This document shows, piece by piece, positions 10,054-21,780 of a stretch of DNA of 64,000 nucleotides. The DNA is taken from the NCBI GenBank assembly GCA_018894105.1, contig CM032123.1:22235744-22299743 (forward strand), given 5' to 3'. Each line of letters begins with the position of its first letter. Position 1 is the stretch's first letter. A program made the position numbers and the translations under genes. The DNA comes from Jacaranda mimosifolia (taxonomy: Eukaryota; Streptophyta; Magnoliopsida; Lamiales; Bignoniaceae). Under the pieces are notes generated by a model, which saw nothing but the letters and a program-made list of their open reading frames with translations, was not told the DNA's origin and did not search any database.

Positions 10054-12084
10054 ATCGCTGCAACGACTAACGACAATTCGAGTAATGGTCTGATCGTCAG
10101 CTTCGGTGAGATGTTGATCGACTTCGTTCCGACCGTCTCCGGTGTGTCGCTGGAGAAGGCGCCGGGATTCCTGAAGGCTCCAGGCGGCGCAGCATGTGGC
10201 CATAGCCGTGGCGAGGCTTGGCGGAAAGGCTGCCTTCGTCGGGAAGCTAGGCGACGACGAGTTCGGACACATGCTCGCCGGAATCCTGACGGAAAACGGC
10301 GTCTCCGCCGACGGCGTGAACTTGGATAAGGGAGCGCGGATGGCACTGGCTTTCGTGACCCTACGGCCCGACGGGGAGCGTGAGTTCATGTTCTACAGGA
10401 ATCCCAGTGCTGACATGCTGCTTACGCCCCATGAGTTGAATCTCGAAGACTCGAACTCATTAGATCTGTAAGTGTCTACATCATTGCATCTACATATATA
10501 TACGTAAACGTATATGTATACAACTATTTATTTATACATCAGTTCAATTATATGAATTTGTACTGTACTTTTGTTTATAATTCGATGCTCTACGGATATT
10601 TCTTTTGTATGTTGTCGATAATTTTTTTGGATTATGAAATTCAGGGCATTGACATTTGGGATTACTTTAGCTTTTTTTGGTCAAATTTTTCATTTAATTT
10701 GTGGTTTATTGTCGAACTTTAGAATCGTTTATAGCTTTTATGTATGAACTGGGGAAATGGTTTATCAAATTTAGTGCAACACATTGAGTTGTGTGCTTAT
10801 TTGTTCCGTTGTGTATGGAAATTAATTCCGGGGCGTTTCTATCTTGGTTAATTTTTTTTCCAATTTTTTTTTCTGTCTTAAAGGATTAAAATATATATAT
10901 ATATATATATATATTCTAAGATTAGGAGAATGAGAGATTATGAAAAATGAAGGAAATTGGAGTTTTTTTAACTCACCTTTTGTGGAATAATTTCAGAAAT
11001 TCTAGTTTTATTTTTTTCTAATTTTCTAGTTTTATCTGGGGTCAAATTGGTTGTCTTTGTGAGGTTTCTGACTTTTTGATATTTAGCGTGTGGACACTAT
11101 ATAGTTACTGCAATATTTCAAGATTTACTACAAGCGTCTGAAAACAATTATCCAAAGTCTCCCCTTTTCGAATCTTTCTTTAAGGAACAAATGGCTGGCT
11201 GAATGAATTAATTTCTGTGTAGATATATATATATATATAGTCAATTGATATAACTTAGTTGATTAATTTTTTTATAATTATATATGTGAGATTTGTGGTT
11301 TAAATTCTGAATTCTTAAACTAGCATTTCTGTAAATTAAAAATAAAAAAACTTGTGTATTTAATTTCTAAATTAATCTATGCATGGGATTGCCAAATTTT
11401 ATATATGAATGAATAAGCTAATATGCTACTGTGGATAATTATTAATGTAGGGCAAAGTGTTCCATTATGGATCCATAAGCTTGATCGATGAGCCATGTAG
11501 ATCTGCACACTTGAAAGCAATGGAAGTGGCTAAGGATGCGGGTGCATTGCTGTCTTACGACCCGAACCTCCGTCTGCGGATGAGGCTCGTGAACAAATAA
11601 TTTGAGCATATGGGATAAGGCTGATGTGATCGATCAAGGTCAGTGATGTAGAGCAGCTTCAATTCCTTACTGGAAACAACAAGATTGATTATGATTCTGC
11701 AGTGTCCCTGTGAACCCCAACTTAAACCTTCTATTAGTCACACTTGTTGAAAAGGGATGCAGATATTATACCAAGGTATTCACTATTGATACATATATCA
11801 TTAATTAGATTAACTGATGTTTAATTAATTCTATGAAAATACTTAAATGCATACATATATATATATATATATACAAGAAAAAAAAAACAACTTTTAATTT
11901 AAAATCGTGATCTTAATTAAATCTATTTTGGTTGGGCATGCATGCATATATAATTGGATGGATATAGAATTTCCATGGAGCAGTGAATGCGTATCATGTA
12001 AAGGCAGTGGACACAACTGGAGCAGGCGATTCTTTTGCGGGAGCCCTACTCTATAAGATTGTTGATGACCATTCCATAATCCAG
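10054..12084 (+). pseudogene. Fructokinase pseudogene (exons 1-3; exon 4 missing)
   Basis: Broken copy of a pfkB-family fructokinase, the cytosolic enzyme that phosphorylates fructose. Exon 1 is 10054-10467, exon 2 11451-11775 and exon 3 11968-12084, with intact GT/AG sites and the same phases as the copy at 34458. Exon 1 keeps [20 protein letters not shown] and exon 3 keeps the pfkB signature [14 protein letters not shown]. Lesions: the start codon is ATC instead of ATG; a 5-bp loss near 10190 removes part of the GxPAN substrate motif and shifts the frame to a stop at 10327; an 8-bp duplication at about 10450 shifts it back; exon 2 has a deletion after NLR, in-frame stops, and is 8 bp short. 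Fifteen bases after exon 3 a copia element interrupts intron 3, and no exon 4 is found beyond it. Confidence 0.9.
11235..11355 (+). repeat. Possible decayed SINE in intron 1 of the pseudogene
   Basis: The order 'gatataacttagttgatt' then 'gtggtttaaattc' looks like a tRNA-SINE A box and B box in which TTCGAATCC has become TTTAAATTC by C-to-T and G-to-A changes. No clear target duplication is seen. Confidence 0.3.
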
Positions 12085-12098
12085 GTACGTACAATTAA

Positions 12099-12547
12099 TA
12101 TTGAAATTTAGGAGGATCTATGGCGGAAATTATGAAATAACAGTAAAGTAATTCGATAAAAACTGACAACAAGATTAACGTGGTTCGGCGTTAGCCTACT
12201 CCACCCGACAAAGAAGAAGATCTTATTGATTGTTAATTAATGTATTAAGTACAAATTTGAATCCCACAAATCTCATGAGAGCACCCAACACCCTCGTTCT
12301 AAACTCCGTCTCAAGAAAACTCTCTCAAAAGCAGTCTAGAAACCCTTGTGTTTTGTTTATCTTGATCGATTCCCTTGTCCCGGAAGAAAACGGGGTTTAA
12401 ATACTAGAAAAATTGAGTCCTTGGCCCATGGACTGTGTGCGGTGCTGATTTTCTGGCGCCGGAGGCTGCATCGCGTCTCCTTGCCGATTCGCTGCGTTTC
12501 TTCCGTTTCTCGTCATTTGTAGCCCAAATTTCAAGGCAAAATTAACA
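12099..12547 (-). repeat. 3' LTR of the minus-strand copia element
   Basis: 449-bp LTR. Its minus-strand start TGTTAATTTTGCC directly follows the polypurine tract. Its other end reads tattgaaattt on the plus strand, where the partner LTR has tgttgaaaaccc, so the terminal TG has mutated to TA. It shares the 'acgtggttcggc' and 'cccaacaccctcgttc' sections with the other LTR and, in inverse orientation, with the LTR at 59799-60450. Confidence 0.85.
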
Positions 12548-12560
12548 ATTCTCCAGCTTG
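12548..12560 (-). promoter_or_regulatory. Polypurine tract of the copia element
   Basis: Minus-strand CAAGCTGGAGAAT just before the LTR start TGTTAA, the usual TNT1-type arrangement that primes plus-strand DNA synthesis. Confidence 0.75.
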
Positions 12561-12612
12561 ACTTGAAATTCACCATCCATCTTCTTTGTCCCTGCCTCCC
12601 AAAAAGGGCATG

Positions 12613-15600
12613 TCATCTGAGTCTACAAACTTTAATCAAATCTAAGCAATGCTCGAATTTGATTTCTGGAACAACTTTAGTCAAAATGTCTGCTGAATTA
12701 TCCTTAGTCCCAACCTTGTCAACTTGAATGACACCTTGAGACACCATATACTTTATGTCAATGTGCTTTGCTCTCATGTAGGGTTGTAAATGAATATTCG
12801 AAAATTCGTTTACAATTCGCATTCGTATTTGTTTATACAAAATGTATCCACATACATTTAAAGTGGATATTATCCGTATTCGATTAGTAGATATCCGATT
12901 ATAAATGGATACGGATATGATAAATGCGTATCCAATCCGTTTAATAGCCGATCCGAATATATATTTATTAAATAATATATTATTTATATTTTTCAATAAA
13001 AATCTCATAATCCATATATGTATATATATAAATTATAATTGAAGAATTGGGAAGAAAAAAGAATAAATTTAAAAAATTATTGTAATATAGAGAAAAAATT
13101 GAATAATAAAGTTAATCAACATAATTATTGTTGGTTGACTTTATAATTAATATACTTAAATGCCATTATTGTTATTAATAAGTACTAATAATCGATTATA
13201 AAGTCAATTATTAATTAGAAACTATGCTATTTCTTTGATTGCTTTCGTTTTAATAAAATTATATAGTTCCTTCTATTAATTAAAATATGTATTTGTTATA
13301 TAGGTTCATAAATTCACGTATTTGGATATTCGTAAATGGATATCTAAATAATTATGATCGAATATGAATATAAAATAATAATTCGAATATGGATAAGTTT
13401 AATAAAATATGAATGCTTCTGAATAATTATAATAGAATACGGGATATATCTAAATCCGATTGATATCCGACGGATACGAATTTGGATATCATTTTTAAAT
13501 ATCCGTCAAATCCATATCCGTATCTGAATATTCGAAAAGTTAAACGGATACAATATGAAAACAGTGTATCCTATCCGTTTACATCCCTAGACTTATGAAA
13601 TGCTTCATTCTTTGACAAGTGTATGGCACTCTGACTATCACAAAATATAGAAGTAATCTCTGAATCCATACCCATATCCTCAATCATCCCCTTTAGCCAA
13701 ATGCCTTCCTTCACGCCTTCAGCCAAAGCCATGTACTCAGCTTCTGTTGTGGACAATGCAACTGATGATTGCAAAGCCACCTTCCAGCTTACCGTACAAC
13801 TCGAAACACAAAACACATACTCAGCCATGGACCTTCTGCTGTCCAAATCTCCTGCATAATCCGCATCCACATAGCCAATAATTCCAGTAGTAGAATTCAA
13901 TTAACTATACCTCAAACATCTGTCTACAGAGCCTATCAGATACCTCATAATCTATTTCACAGCCCGCTAATGAGTCTTTCCTGACTTGTGCATGTACCTG
14001 CTCACAACACTGACTGCATGTGAAATGTCTGGCCTAGTGCATACCATAGCGTACATCAAGCTACCCACTGCACTAGCATACGGCACATTAGACATGTGTT
14101 CCATCTCCTCATCAGTACTCGATGATAGATTTGATGAGAGTTTGAAATGAGATGCAAGTGGCGTACTAACTGGCTTGGACTTATCCATGCCAAATCACTC
14201 AAGTACTTTCTCAATGTAATGTTGTTGAGACAAGTACAACATTCTTGCGTGTCTGTCCCGGATGATCTCCATGCCCAATATCTTCTTTGCACCGCTTTAT
14301 CTCAAATTCCTCACTTAACTAAGCTTTTAATTGGTTGAGGCAATCAACATATCATCAACATACAACAACAAATATACGAGAAGGCTATCACCAAAAATTT
14401 TATAATATACGCAACAATCAAATTTGCTTCTTGTATATCCTATCTTGGTAATAAAAGCATCAAACCTTTTATACTACTGTATGGGAGACTGTTTCAAGCC
14501 ATATAATGACCTCTTCAAAATACATGCTTGATTTTGTTTCCCAGAAACAACGAATCCCTCTGGTTGGCTCATGCAGATTTGTTCCTCCAACTCACCATGC
14601 GGAAATGCTGTTTTCACATTCATCTGCTCCAGCTCTATATCAAACAGAGCAACCATGGCAAGTAAAACACGAATGGAAGATGTTTTACAACTGGGGAGAA
14701 CATTTCATGAAAGTCAACTCCCTCTCTTTGAGTAAAACCCTTAGCAACCAATCGTGCCTTGTATCTAGCATCTTCAACCCTGGGAATCCCTTCATTTTTC
14801 TTATAGATCCATTTGCAACCTACAATCTTCTGCCTTTTGGGTACATCAACCAGTTCTCATGTGCTATTCTTGTGTAGAGACTCTATCTCTTCACTCATAC
14901 CTGCAACCCATTTATCAGAATCTGGCATGGAAATTGCCTCTTTGTATGAGATTGGATCATCTCCTACAAACTCCTCGACTGAACTCAAAGCATAAGCTAC
15001 CAGATCTGAGTAAGCAAACCACTATGGTGGTTTGATCTGCTTCCTCTCCCTATTGCGAGCCAAGTGATAATTTTGTAGTGGTTCATTTTTCCTGTTGTTG
15101 ATTAGGTTGTAATGCGCTCTCACCAGCTTCATCTACCACATTCTGTTATCCCTTTGAAACTTGTGGAGGATCAATATGAATCTCCACCTTCTCTATAATG
15201 CCCTGTTGACTGCTTTCCTGCTACTTCACATTCTTCATCATTGCAAACTCATCGAATGTCATGTCCCTACTGATAATCATCTTGGAGCCCTTATCATAAT
15301 TACACCACAAACGATAACCTTTAACTCCATATGCATAGCCTAGGAATATGCACTTCCTAGCCCTTGGCTCAAGCTTCCCATCCCAGACATGAGCATAGGC
15401 TGGACCCAAATACTCTCAGAATTCCTTTCTTATCGCAGAATTCCTGAAATTCCTTGTTGCAGAACTCCAATCCGTTGTCAGTCCTCAAGTGCTTGATCTC
15501 CTTTCCTGTTTGCTTCTCAAATAAAGTCTTCCATTGCTTGAAGTTGACAAACACCTCATCCTTATGCTTTAGCATATACACCTATACTTTCCATGAGAAA

Positions 15601-17097
15601 TCATCAATGAATGTCAGCATGTACCTAGCACCTCCTTTTGAAAGAACTTGAGAAGGCCCCCAAAGATCTGAGTCAATGTAATCTAAGGTGCCCTTGGTCC
15701 TCTGAACTACAGTTCCGAATTTTATCCTGTGTTGCTTGCCAAGCACACACTGCTCGCAGAAATCTAGTTCTCCAGTCTTCTTTCCACAAAGCAAACCTCA
15801 TTTGCTCAGTTCTGACATCCCTTTCTCACTCATATGCTTAAGCCGCATGTGCCATAATCTTGTAGTATCATTGATTGAAGAAGAAACCGCTACAGTACTA
15901 GAAACTGTTTTTCCCTACAATATATAAAGGCCGTTCCGCTTGTCTCCCTTCATGATAAGTAATGCGCCTTTAGAAACCCGTAGAACTCCATATCGAGCTA
16001 TGTACTCACAACCATTCTTGTCCAGAGTACCCAGCGATATCAGATTTTTCTTCATATCTAGAACATGACACACATCTGTTTAGGTTCTTACTATCCCATC
16101 ATGCATTCTGATACAAATTGAGCCAATTCCTACAACCTTGCAAGAAGCATCGTTTCCCATAAGCACTTTACCACCATCGTATTTCTGGTATGTGGTAAAC
16201 TAATCTTCTTGTGGGCACATGTGGTAGGAATAGCCACTATCCAAAATCCATTCAGAGCTTAGTAAAGTTTCGGCAATGTTGAGAACAAGCCCACCATCAG
16301 ACTCATCCTCAACAATTCCTGCAACATCATCCCGTTTCTGATCAGAAGTTTCACTTACATCCTTTGCCTTTCCTCGTTCCGAACAATTCCGTTTCAAATG
16401 CCCCTTTCAGCCGCACCTAAAACACTTGTCCCCGTTTCTAGGCTTGGTTCAGGACTTCGATCGGCCTTTACTCCTTCCCCTTTCTCTCAGTCTGCCTTTT
16501 GCCACCAATCCTTCCCCACTTTCACCATCTTTGCTGCCCAAGACATGTTTTCTCAACTCGTTGGAATTCAATGAGGCCTTCACATCTTCCATTGAAATCG
16601 TATCTCTCATGTACAACAAAGTACTAACCAAGTGCTCAAAAGATTTAGGCAGAGAACACAAGAGAATAAACGCTTGGTCTTCATCTTCAATTTTAACATC
16701 TATACTAGCAAGATCCAGAATCACCTTATTGAAAAAATTAATATGCTGAATAATAGATGTACCTTCCTTCATTCTTAATGTGTATAACCGCTATTTCAAA
16801 TACAACCAATTTGTCAGGGACTTAGTCATATATAGACTCTCCAGCTTCTTCCACAAATCCACTGGTGTACTTTCCGTGGCAACCTCTCTCAGTACGTTAT
16901 CCGCCAATGATAACACCAGAGTACCGTAAGCTTTCGCCATGAATTTGTCTTTCTCCTCGTCGGCCAGCATCTTTGGCAAGGAATCTCTGCCCTTTTAACG
17001 CTCTCTTTAAAGCTTGTTGACATAGGAGGGCGTGAACCTTCATCTTCTACAACCCAAAGTCATTTTTCCCATTGAATTTTTCTACCTCGTACTTCAT
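12613..17097 (-). pseudogene. Copia gag-pol polyprotein pseudogene
   Basis: Gag starts at 17097 (MKYEVEKFNGKNDFGL, then a stop where the family has Trp). In order on the minus strand: gag with KASLNSNELRKHVLGSKDG (about 16450-16770), protease with ILDSGYSYHMCPQED (about 16200), integrase with IDSDLWGPSQVLSKGGARYM (about 15600-15700), the spacer with KLEPRARKCIFLGYAYGVKG (about 15300), RT with [21 protein letters not shown] (about 14600), and RNase H with IIGYVDADYAGDLDSRRS (about 13850) to the C-terminal end HCLDLIKVCRLR. Many frameshifts and stops are present. A 234-bp in-frame deletion at about 15415 removes the part of integrase that holds the third catalytic residue (Glu). The MITE at 12779-13589 splits RNase H. 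Confidence 0.9.
12779..13589. mobile_element. hAT-type MITE (TAGGGNTGTAAACGGAT family), copy 1
   Basis: 811 bp, ends TAGGGTTGTAAATGAAT and, inverted, TAGGGATGTAAACGGAT. The interior is AT-rich with 'ggatacgaat'-type words and shares long stretches with copies at 17605, 23827 and 51059. Flanks are ctctcatg (12771-12778) and gacttatg (13590-13597), a decayed 8-bp duplication; taking out the element and one flank copy closes the RNase H frame of the host copia element. Confidence 0.85.
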
Positions 17098-17118
17098 GCT
17101 TGACATATGATCCAACCT

Positions 17119-17130
17119 GCTCTGATACCA
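17119..17130 (-). promoter_or_regulatory. Primer-binding site (initiator Met-tRNA type)
   Basis: Minus-strand TGGTATCAGAGC, complementary to plant initiator tRNA-Met, three bases from the LTR end. Confidence 0.9.
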
Positions 17131-17133
17131 ATT

Positions 17134-17395
17134 TGTTGAAAACCCAGGAGGATCTATTGTTAAAAGTATAAAATAATAGTAAAGTAATTCAATATAAAAT
17201 GACACCGTGATTTCACGTGGTTCGGCATTAGCCTACTCCACCCGAAAAAGAAGAAGATCTTATTGATTGTTTATCAAAGTATCAAGTATAAACTTGAATC
17301 CCACAAATCTCATGAGAACACCCAACACCCTTGTTCTAAACTCTGTCTCAAGAAAATCCTCTCAAACGCAGTATAGAAACCCTTGTGATGTACTT
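17134..17395 (-). repeat. 5' LTR of the copia element, truncated
   Basis: 262 bp that align with the 3' LTR from its internal end up to 'gaaacccttgtg'. The outer part, which should carry the promoter, is missing. Confidence 0.85.
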
Positions 17396-17604
17396 TTGCT
17401 TAATTTACTGTAAATTCTATGTGACACATTACTGTTTTAATAATCAATGGAGTGTAACGTATCAATTGTGAGATAATAATTGGTCATTCTTAATTGGGAC
17501 TTATTTTCAAATTTGGGAACAATCACAAAATTAGTTTATACATGCCAATAATCTTAGCACATTCAAAGTGTGTGCTAAAATTTTTATAATATAAAGTAAA
17601 TAAA
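17396..17604. other. Unassigned AT-rich segment
   Basis: No match to intron 3 or exon 4 of the other fructokinase copy was seen here, so the right-hand part of the pseudogene was lost or moved. Confidence 0.35.
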
Positions 17605-18181
17605 ATGTTATTTGTATTCAATTAGTAGATATTCAATTGTAAATTGATACGAATATATCGAATGTATATTCGATCCGCCTAATATCCGTTTCAAATATAT
17701 ATTCATTAGATATATACATTTACATATCTAATTTATCGCAACTTAATTATATCTATTATTCGTATTTGATTAGTAATATTTTAAAAAAAATTGTTGTATA
17801 CATTATACTCTAATTTTTTGATGTATTTTAAATATATTAAATTATATTTAAAAAAATATTGTATATAATATATTATGTTTATTTTTCAATAAAAATCTCA
17901 TAACCAATATATATGTACATAAATAAATTATAATTGAAGAATTGGGAAGAAAAAATAATAAACTTAAAAAGTTATATTAATATTTAGGAAAAATTGAAGA
18001 TGAAGTTAATTAACATAAATTACTGTTGGTTGATTGTATAATTAACATACTTAGATGTTATTATTAATATTAATTAGTGCTAATAATGAATTATAAACTC
18101 AATTATTGATTAGAAATTGTGTTATTTGTGTGATTGATTCTTTTTTAATGAAATTCAAAAGTTCCTTCTAATAAAAAAATA
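17605..18181. mobile_element. hAT-type MITE, copy 2, truncated at both ends
   Basis: Shares the family interior in order: 'attagtagatattcaattgt', 'tttttcaataaaaatctca', 'aattataattgaagaattgg', 'actgttggttgattgtataa' and 'agttccttcta'. Both TAGGGG ends are absent; the left part has extra AT-rich sequence and the right part stops in mid-element at about 18181. Confidence 0.8.
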
Positions 18182-19398
18182 TGATTAGCACCTATTGGTA
18201 GTATCGATGAAAAATCAAAATTTTCCACCAAAATGACCTGAAAACTTCAACGTTTAAATTTTAAATTTGAATTCATGGTTTGACATGGCTCCAGAGAAAA
18301 CAATCTATACTGATAGCTCACTTACATGAAAATGGAAAATGTAGGAAGTCAAACTTGGGAAATGGATATTTTCAATGCCAAAAAGGGAAAATCTAGAAAG
18401 TTTTGTAACGCTCATAAATGGCTAGTTTGTTTATAAATACTTCAAGATGGACTTCAAATGCAAGAGAGAGAAATTGCTAAAATATTCAAGCTTGTGCCTT
18501 TACATGTTATCAAATTCTCTCAAGCTATCTCAATAATCTCTCAAGTTTACGAGTTTAAACTCATTTTCATACTATTGTTAGATTGAGACTTAAGTTAAAA
18601 TCATTGTAATAGTTTTGCACAAGCTTAACCTCTTTATTCACCATGACTATCTTATAAGGCTAAGACTTATCCATAAAGTTTAGTACTGAAAGAAATTGTT
18701 TCCTTGAAAACATTGTTCTTGGTTAAAACTTATCCATAAAATCTTAGCACTAAAGAAATTCATTTCTTTGGAATGTATTGATTGAAGGTTAGGCTTTAAC
18801 CATAATAGTGGGGTTAGAAATTTGTTCCATGAAAAGTTGTTAAAGTATTGAAGGAATTTGTTTTCTTGTTAAACACTCATTACAAGTTCGATCTTAACCG
18901 TATAAAAGGTTGAATTTTTTACTGTGCCCTGGGTCTGGTCCTCTATACCATAAAGGACTAAGTTATTGACTGCGCCTGGAAAAAATCAAGGTTGGGTTTT
19001 TCTATACCTTAAAGAACCAAGGTTCTGGGCTGAGCTTGCAAGAGCCAAGGTCTAGTCCTTTGGTACTGGAAAAGACTAAGTTACAATTGCTTCTGAAAAA
19101 TTTAGGTGAGGATTGCTCATGCAAAAAGCTGGATTAAGATTGTTCCTAGGCAAATCTTTGTAATAGGTTGGATTTTATCTTGTAAAAGATCAATATAGTG
19201 ATTTTCCTTAAGATTCTAAGTTGCTTAGCTAGAGCAATAGCGTCATTTGATCGGAAGTTTTCTAAATTCCTTATGTTCTTACTTGCTTTATTTTTTACTA
19301 TTGTGCATTACTTAATTATTGATTATTGTGCTATACATTTTTTACTATATTGCTATTAATCAATAATCTTTTTAAGTATTACAAGTATTGAACTAACA
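18182..19398 (+). repeat. LTR-like block, probably a solo LTR
   Basis: Starts TG and ends CA, about 1.2 kb. A good TATA box (gtttataaatactt) lies at about 18428-18441, with a transcribed-region style sequence after it. It contains degenerate tandem units: 'cttatccataaa...agaaatt...ttcctt' words at about 18660-18920 and 'ctataccataaaggact' words at about 18940-19080. No PBS follows and no target duplication is visible, so the LTR call rests on layout only. Confidence 0.45.
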
Positions 19399-19760
19399 GG
19401 ATCATGAAGCAATCATTCTTGAAGCTATTTCAAAAAATTTGAAATGGCATAATTCATCCATCTCTTATGCTCAACTCTATACCATGAGGTAGATATTCCT
19501 CGTGCCTTTGAATCTTTTAAAATATAGTAATAAACCTTCAATGAAATGCCTCAATCTTCTCAGTCCTCTCATCTTGGTGGTTGTAGGTCATGTGGCTCTA
19601 TTGGTCTTCTCCTCATAGGAGGTTTTTTCCTCATCTCCATATATCACTTTGGCCCTAGAACTAACCATCTTATAAAGGCTCAATAAGTCTTGAGCTTGTT
19701 GAGAATGGGATGGTGGCTCTTGCAATTATTGGTCAGTGGCTAGCTTCCCAATAGCTTGTA
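19399..19760 (-). pseudogene. Possible gypsy gag remnant, right of the CACTA insertion site
   Basis: The minus strand reads mostly open: an EALQLRLRKH-type stretch from the far side of the CACTA element, then IGKLATDQ and VSSRAKVIYGDEEKTSYEEK. It forms the continuation of the degenerate sequence at 25704-26404 once the CACTA element is taken out. I do not recognise the protein; a gag of a Tat/Athila-like element is inferred from the decayed PBS at 26405. Confidence 0.35.
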
Positions 19761-20222
19761 CAATACAAAAAAAAAAAAAAAAACCTCGCCTTTTTTAGCG
19801 GAATTTTCCAACATAATGTTTCCCTTGAAGATTTCTGAAGGATTTTTGACGGAATTCTATGGAGTAAAAGGTTCATCGAATATTTGATGGAAAAGCATCG
19901 AAAAAATTGGAGAGAAATTGGTAGGAGCTTGGCACGAACAAATGTGATGGCAGCTGTTCAGGATATCCATCAGAAAATTTTATCTAATAGAATTTCTGAT
20001 AGAATTTTCATCAACAATTTGAATTATTAAAAAAAGTTTACTTCTTCAATGAAGTTTTCCTTCAGAAAACTTAATAAAATCAAACCCCTCGCCCTTCTTC
20101 CCATTTCAATTTCTGCGTTTTCCCTCCCTCCCTCTCCTCTCCCCAAAATCTCCAATCTCCTTAACTTGTAGCCACTGCACCACCGCTATTGTGCCTTCTC
20201 CACCCATACTGTCACTACGCCC

Positions 20223-20671
20223 ATCTTCGATCTGTCGCGAGGTCAGTCTCTGGTCAGTTTGTATTTTATCTTTTTTTCTTTTTATGTATTATATATTACA
20301 TTATTTATATTGATTTTATACCCAATTAAATTATTTATATGTTATATATATTGAATTTTAAGCATGTTAGTAGATATGCAAAAGTTATAATGCTATAAGA
20401 AATTTTAGGGAATGTTTGGTTATGTTTTTTGTGTGATTTTATTATACTATCTTTGATCTGTCGCGAGGTCAGTCTCTGGTCAGTTTGTATTTTATCTTTT
20501 TTTCTTTTTATGTATTATATATTACATTATTTATATCAATTTTACACCCAATTAAATTATTTATATGTTGTATATATGGAATTTTAAGCATGTTAGTAGA
20601 TATGCAAAAGTTATAATGCAATAAGAAATTTTAGGGAATGTTTGGTCATGTTTTTTGTGTGATTTTATTAT
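20223..20671. repeat. 226-bp tandem duplication in the CACTA 5' region
   Basis: 'atcttcgatctgtcgcgagg' at 20223 recurs as 'atctttgatctgtcgcgagg' at 20449, and the copies stay close for the full 226 bp through 'gggaatgtttggt'. Confidence 0.85.
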
Positions 20672-21780
20672 GTGTTTTGGAAGAATGAATTATTGGAGAA
20701 TATGAAAGTTGTGTTGGGGAATGTAATTGATTTTTGATTATGTTTTGGGGAATAGTTAAAAATTAGTTTTGGAGAATTTTGGTACGTTTGTTTATGTTTT
20801 GGGGGAAGACATTTTTTACTGTTGCAATCAAATCAATATTTTTTTGTTGGATTTTTGAGGTGAAAATAGAATGGAGTGATTTTTTTATTGTTAGAATAAT
20901 AATAAAATATATATGATGTATATATATAATATATGTATGTATATATTAGAAAATGGGAAAGTTTTGGGAATAATGAAGGATAGTAGAGGGTATTTTGGAA
21001 AACTTTTTTTGTGTTTGGGCAAGAAAATGAGGATATATTTGGTTATATTTCCCCAAAATAATTTTGTTCTAGGGAAACATAACCAAACATTCCCTTAGTT
21101 ATTTGCAAGTCAGTAAATTTTAATTATGAATAAGAAATTTTAATTTATGTATAATTTTTCTAATTGTTTGCAGGTACATATGTTTTATATTGAATTTTAA
21201 GCATGTTAGTATGTATTGATTTTAATTACATAGAATTTGAGTTATTTTAATTAATGTAGCATTTTAATAGGGTAAATTAGACATTATTAGTAGTTGAATC
21301 TTTTTCATTTTTTTTTTCCAATTGTGAGGATTGAATTTAGAATTTAAAATTTTGCAAATTGTTCAATTAGTTAGGTTATATTGTTTAACTAATATTTCAT
21401 TAGAATTTAAATTTACTTCAACTAGTTAGGGTTCAACTTGGAATTTAAATTTTGCAAACTGTTCAAACAATTAGTTAGGTTATATTATCCATTTAATGTT
21501 TTACTAGGGTTTGAATTTGCTTGAAAATAGTTTAGCATTCAATTTAGAATTTAAATATTTGCAAATTGTTCAATTAATTAGATTATATTGTTCATTTCAT
21601 TTATAATTAGGATTAAATTTGTTTCAAATAGCTAGGGTTTAATTTATTATTTAAATTTTTACAAGTTATTTAATTATTTAGGTTAGATTTTTCATTTAAT
21701 TTATTATTATGATTTATATACTTAGAAAAATTAAATCGAGTGAATTTATAACTAATTGCTTTACTTTATAATATATAGGT

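Larger units (their letters stand above)
12099..17395 (-). mobile_element. Tork/TNT1-like Ty1/copia retrotransposon, minus strand
   Basis: Complete in layout but dead: on the minus strand it runs 5' LTR (17134-17395, truncated), PBS, gag, protease, integrase, RT, RNase H, PPT and 3' LTR (12099-12547). It lies in intron 3 of the fructokinase pseudogene. The same family occurs in the opposite orientation at 59799. The two LTRs differ at many positions by eye, so the insertion is old. A hAT MITE is nested at 12779-13589. Confidence 0.9.

Noticed and set aside
10036..10389. Overlapping minus-strand open stretches of 110 and 117 residues
   Set aside because: They are shadows of the GC-rich fructokinase exon 1 on the other strand.
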